Below the pieces are notes generated by a model that was not told the origin of the DNA, made no database searches, and saw only the letters and a program-made list of their open reading frames with translations. Of a DNA stretch of 32,597 nucleotides, positions 32,044 through 32,597 are shown in pieces. The translations under genes and the position numbers were made by a program. The stretch is from the NCBI GenBank assembly GCA_018065035.1, contig JAGHUC010000083.1, forward strand, positions 1-32,597. Reading direction: 5' to 3'. Each line of letters starts with the position of its first letter. Within the stretch, counting starts at the first letter, position 1. This stretch comes from Candidatus Egerieousia equi. GTDB taxonomy: Bacteria; Bacteroidota; Bacteroidia; Bacteroidales; UBA932.

Positions 32044-32597
32044 ATGGGCAAGGACATCATCATCGAGGAGGAAGGCAAAGGCGGGATAATTCTTTATCAG
32101 GCCCCGGATGGGCAGACCAGTCTTGAAGTGAAGCTTGAAAACGAAACGGTATGGCTTACCCGTCAGCAGATGGCCATACTGTTCGACAGGGATGTGAAGA
32201 CAATCGGCAAACATGTCAACAACGCCTTGAGGGAGGAACTGGCAGGCGAGCCGGTAGTCGCAAAATTTGCGACACCCAAGAAATACGGCCGAAGGGAAGG
32301 CTTCGAACAGACTCAATATCCCGAATACTACAGCCTAGAGATGATTACCTCGGTCGGCTTCAGGGTTAAGAGCAGAAACGGTATAATTTTCAGGCGTTGG
32401 GCCAACTCCGTCCTGAAGGACTATCTCATCAAGGGATATGCCGTCAAGAACAACCTCATTCAGGAGCGCTATAACGAGCTCAAGGCACTTGTAGATACCA
32501 TGGGACGTACGTTGCTGCGACTTGAAACTGGAGCAGATGAGCAGGTCCGGTCGATATTCGATGTCGTTCGAGATTACACGTATGCCCTCGATACTCT
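32044..32597 (+). CDS. RhuM-family protein, 5' part (runs off the window)
   Basis: The frame from the ATG at 32044 is open to the end of the window (about 184 residues) and is cut by it. It has the RhuM-family N-terminal domain: IILYQAPDGQTSLEVKLENE, VWLTRQQMAILFDRDVKTIGKHVN, YPEYYSLEMITSVGFRVKS, FRRWANSVLKDYLIKGYAVK. The end begins an RSIFDVVRDYTYALDT segment, which in Bacteroidetes homologues leads into a Fic domain, so a RhuM-Fic fusion is likely but not seen. Such proteins are common on mobile elements. Two -7 boxes lie upstream. Confidence 0.8.
   Translation, partial: MGKDIIIEEEGKGGIILYQAPDGQTSLEVKLENETVWLTRQQMAILFDRDVKTIGKHVNNALREELAGEPVVAKFATPKKYGRREGFEQTQYPEYYSLEMITSVGFRVKSRNGIIFRRWANSVLKDYLIKGYAVKNNLIQERYNELKALVDTMGRTLLRLETGADEQVRSIFDVVRDYTYALDT

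Noticed and set aside
1-32597. CRISPR array, rRNA, tRNA or complete insertion sequence
   Set aside because: No regularly spaced repeats of CRISPR length, no rRNA or tRNA signatures, and no transposase was recognised.

Overview
The window looks like a piece of a Bacteroidales (Bacteroidetes) chromosome carrying a truncated conjugative element and an accessory region. The evidence is: TAnnTTTG-type -7 promoter boxes in front of most genes and no obvious Shine-Dalgarno dependence; a TamL-type lipoprotein assembly factor; a glucosamine-6-phosphate-deaminase-like/LmbE fusion of the kind seen in Bacteroides; and a Bacteroidetes-type traI-J-K-L-M-N conjugation block. I cannot name the genus from sequence alone.

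Region 1 (1-13239) is core chromosome: the 3' end of a basic low-complexity protein, a SpoU/TrmH RNA methyltransferase divergent from tamL, then on the minus strand a probable kdsA / deaminase-LmbE / CBM9-like run and a carboxypeptidase-regulatory-domain protein followed by rarA. On the plus strand, rlmD (fused to an HD phosphohydrolase domain) overlaps mnmE. These genes cover RNA modification, outer-membrane biogenesis, LPS Kdo synthesis, amino-sugar chemistry and replication-fork maintenance.

Region 2 (about 13312-21080) is the remnant of an integrative conjugative element. After an mnmE-side terminator comes a plus-strand recombination module: a zinc-ribbon protein with four HTH domains, a tyrosine integrase, an unknown protein and an excisionase-like protein. 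It converges on a minus-strand transfer operon (3' stub of traG, then traI, J, K, a 37-residue traL-position gene, M, N). TraG has lost its N-terminal part, and traA-F, traH and traO-Q are not present, so the element cannot be self-transmissible as seen. Four GGGAC repeats at exact 10-bp spacing sit in the promoter of the four-HTH gene.

Region 3 (about 21080-22700) is a rearrangement zone: a hairpin-rich non-coding stretch, a FISUMP-type C-type-lectin-fold gene whose 3' end has the codon signature of a diversity-generating-retroelement variable repeat (no reverse transcriptase or template repeat is in the window), and the 3' end of a DUF819 membrane protein gene.

Region 4 (22739-29438) is a minus-strand operon of five exported proteins headed by a stand-alone LuxR-type HTH gene. 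It is divergent from a membrane-anchored TPR-LuxR protein with a nearly matching recognition helix, so the two probably act on the same operators.

Region 5 (29439-32597) holds a 755-bp stretch without a confident gene, a membrane protein bracketed by two 73-bp direct repeats, a RelE/ParE-type toxin with an RHH antitoxin, and the 5' part of a RhuM-family gene that runs off the window.
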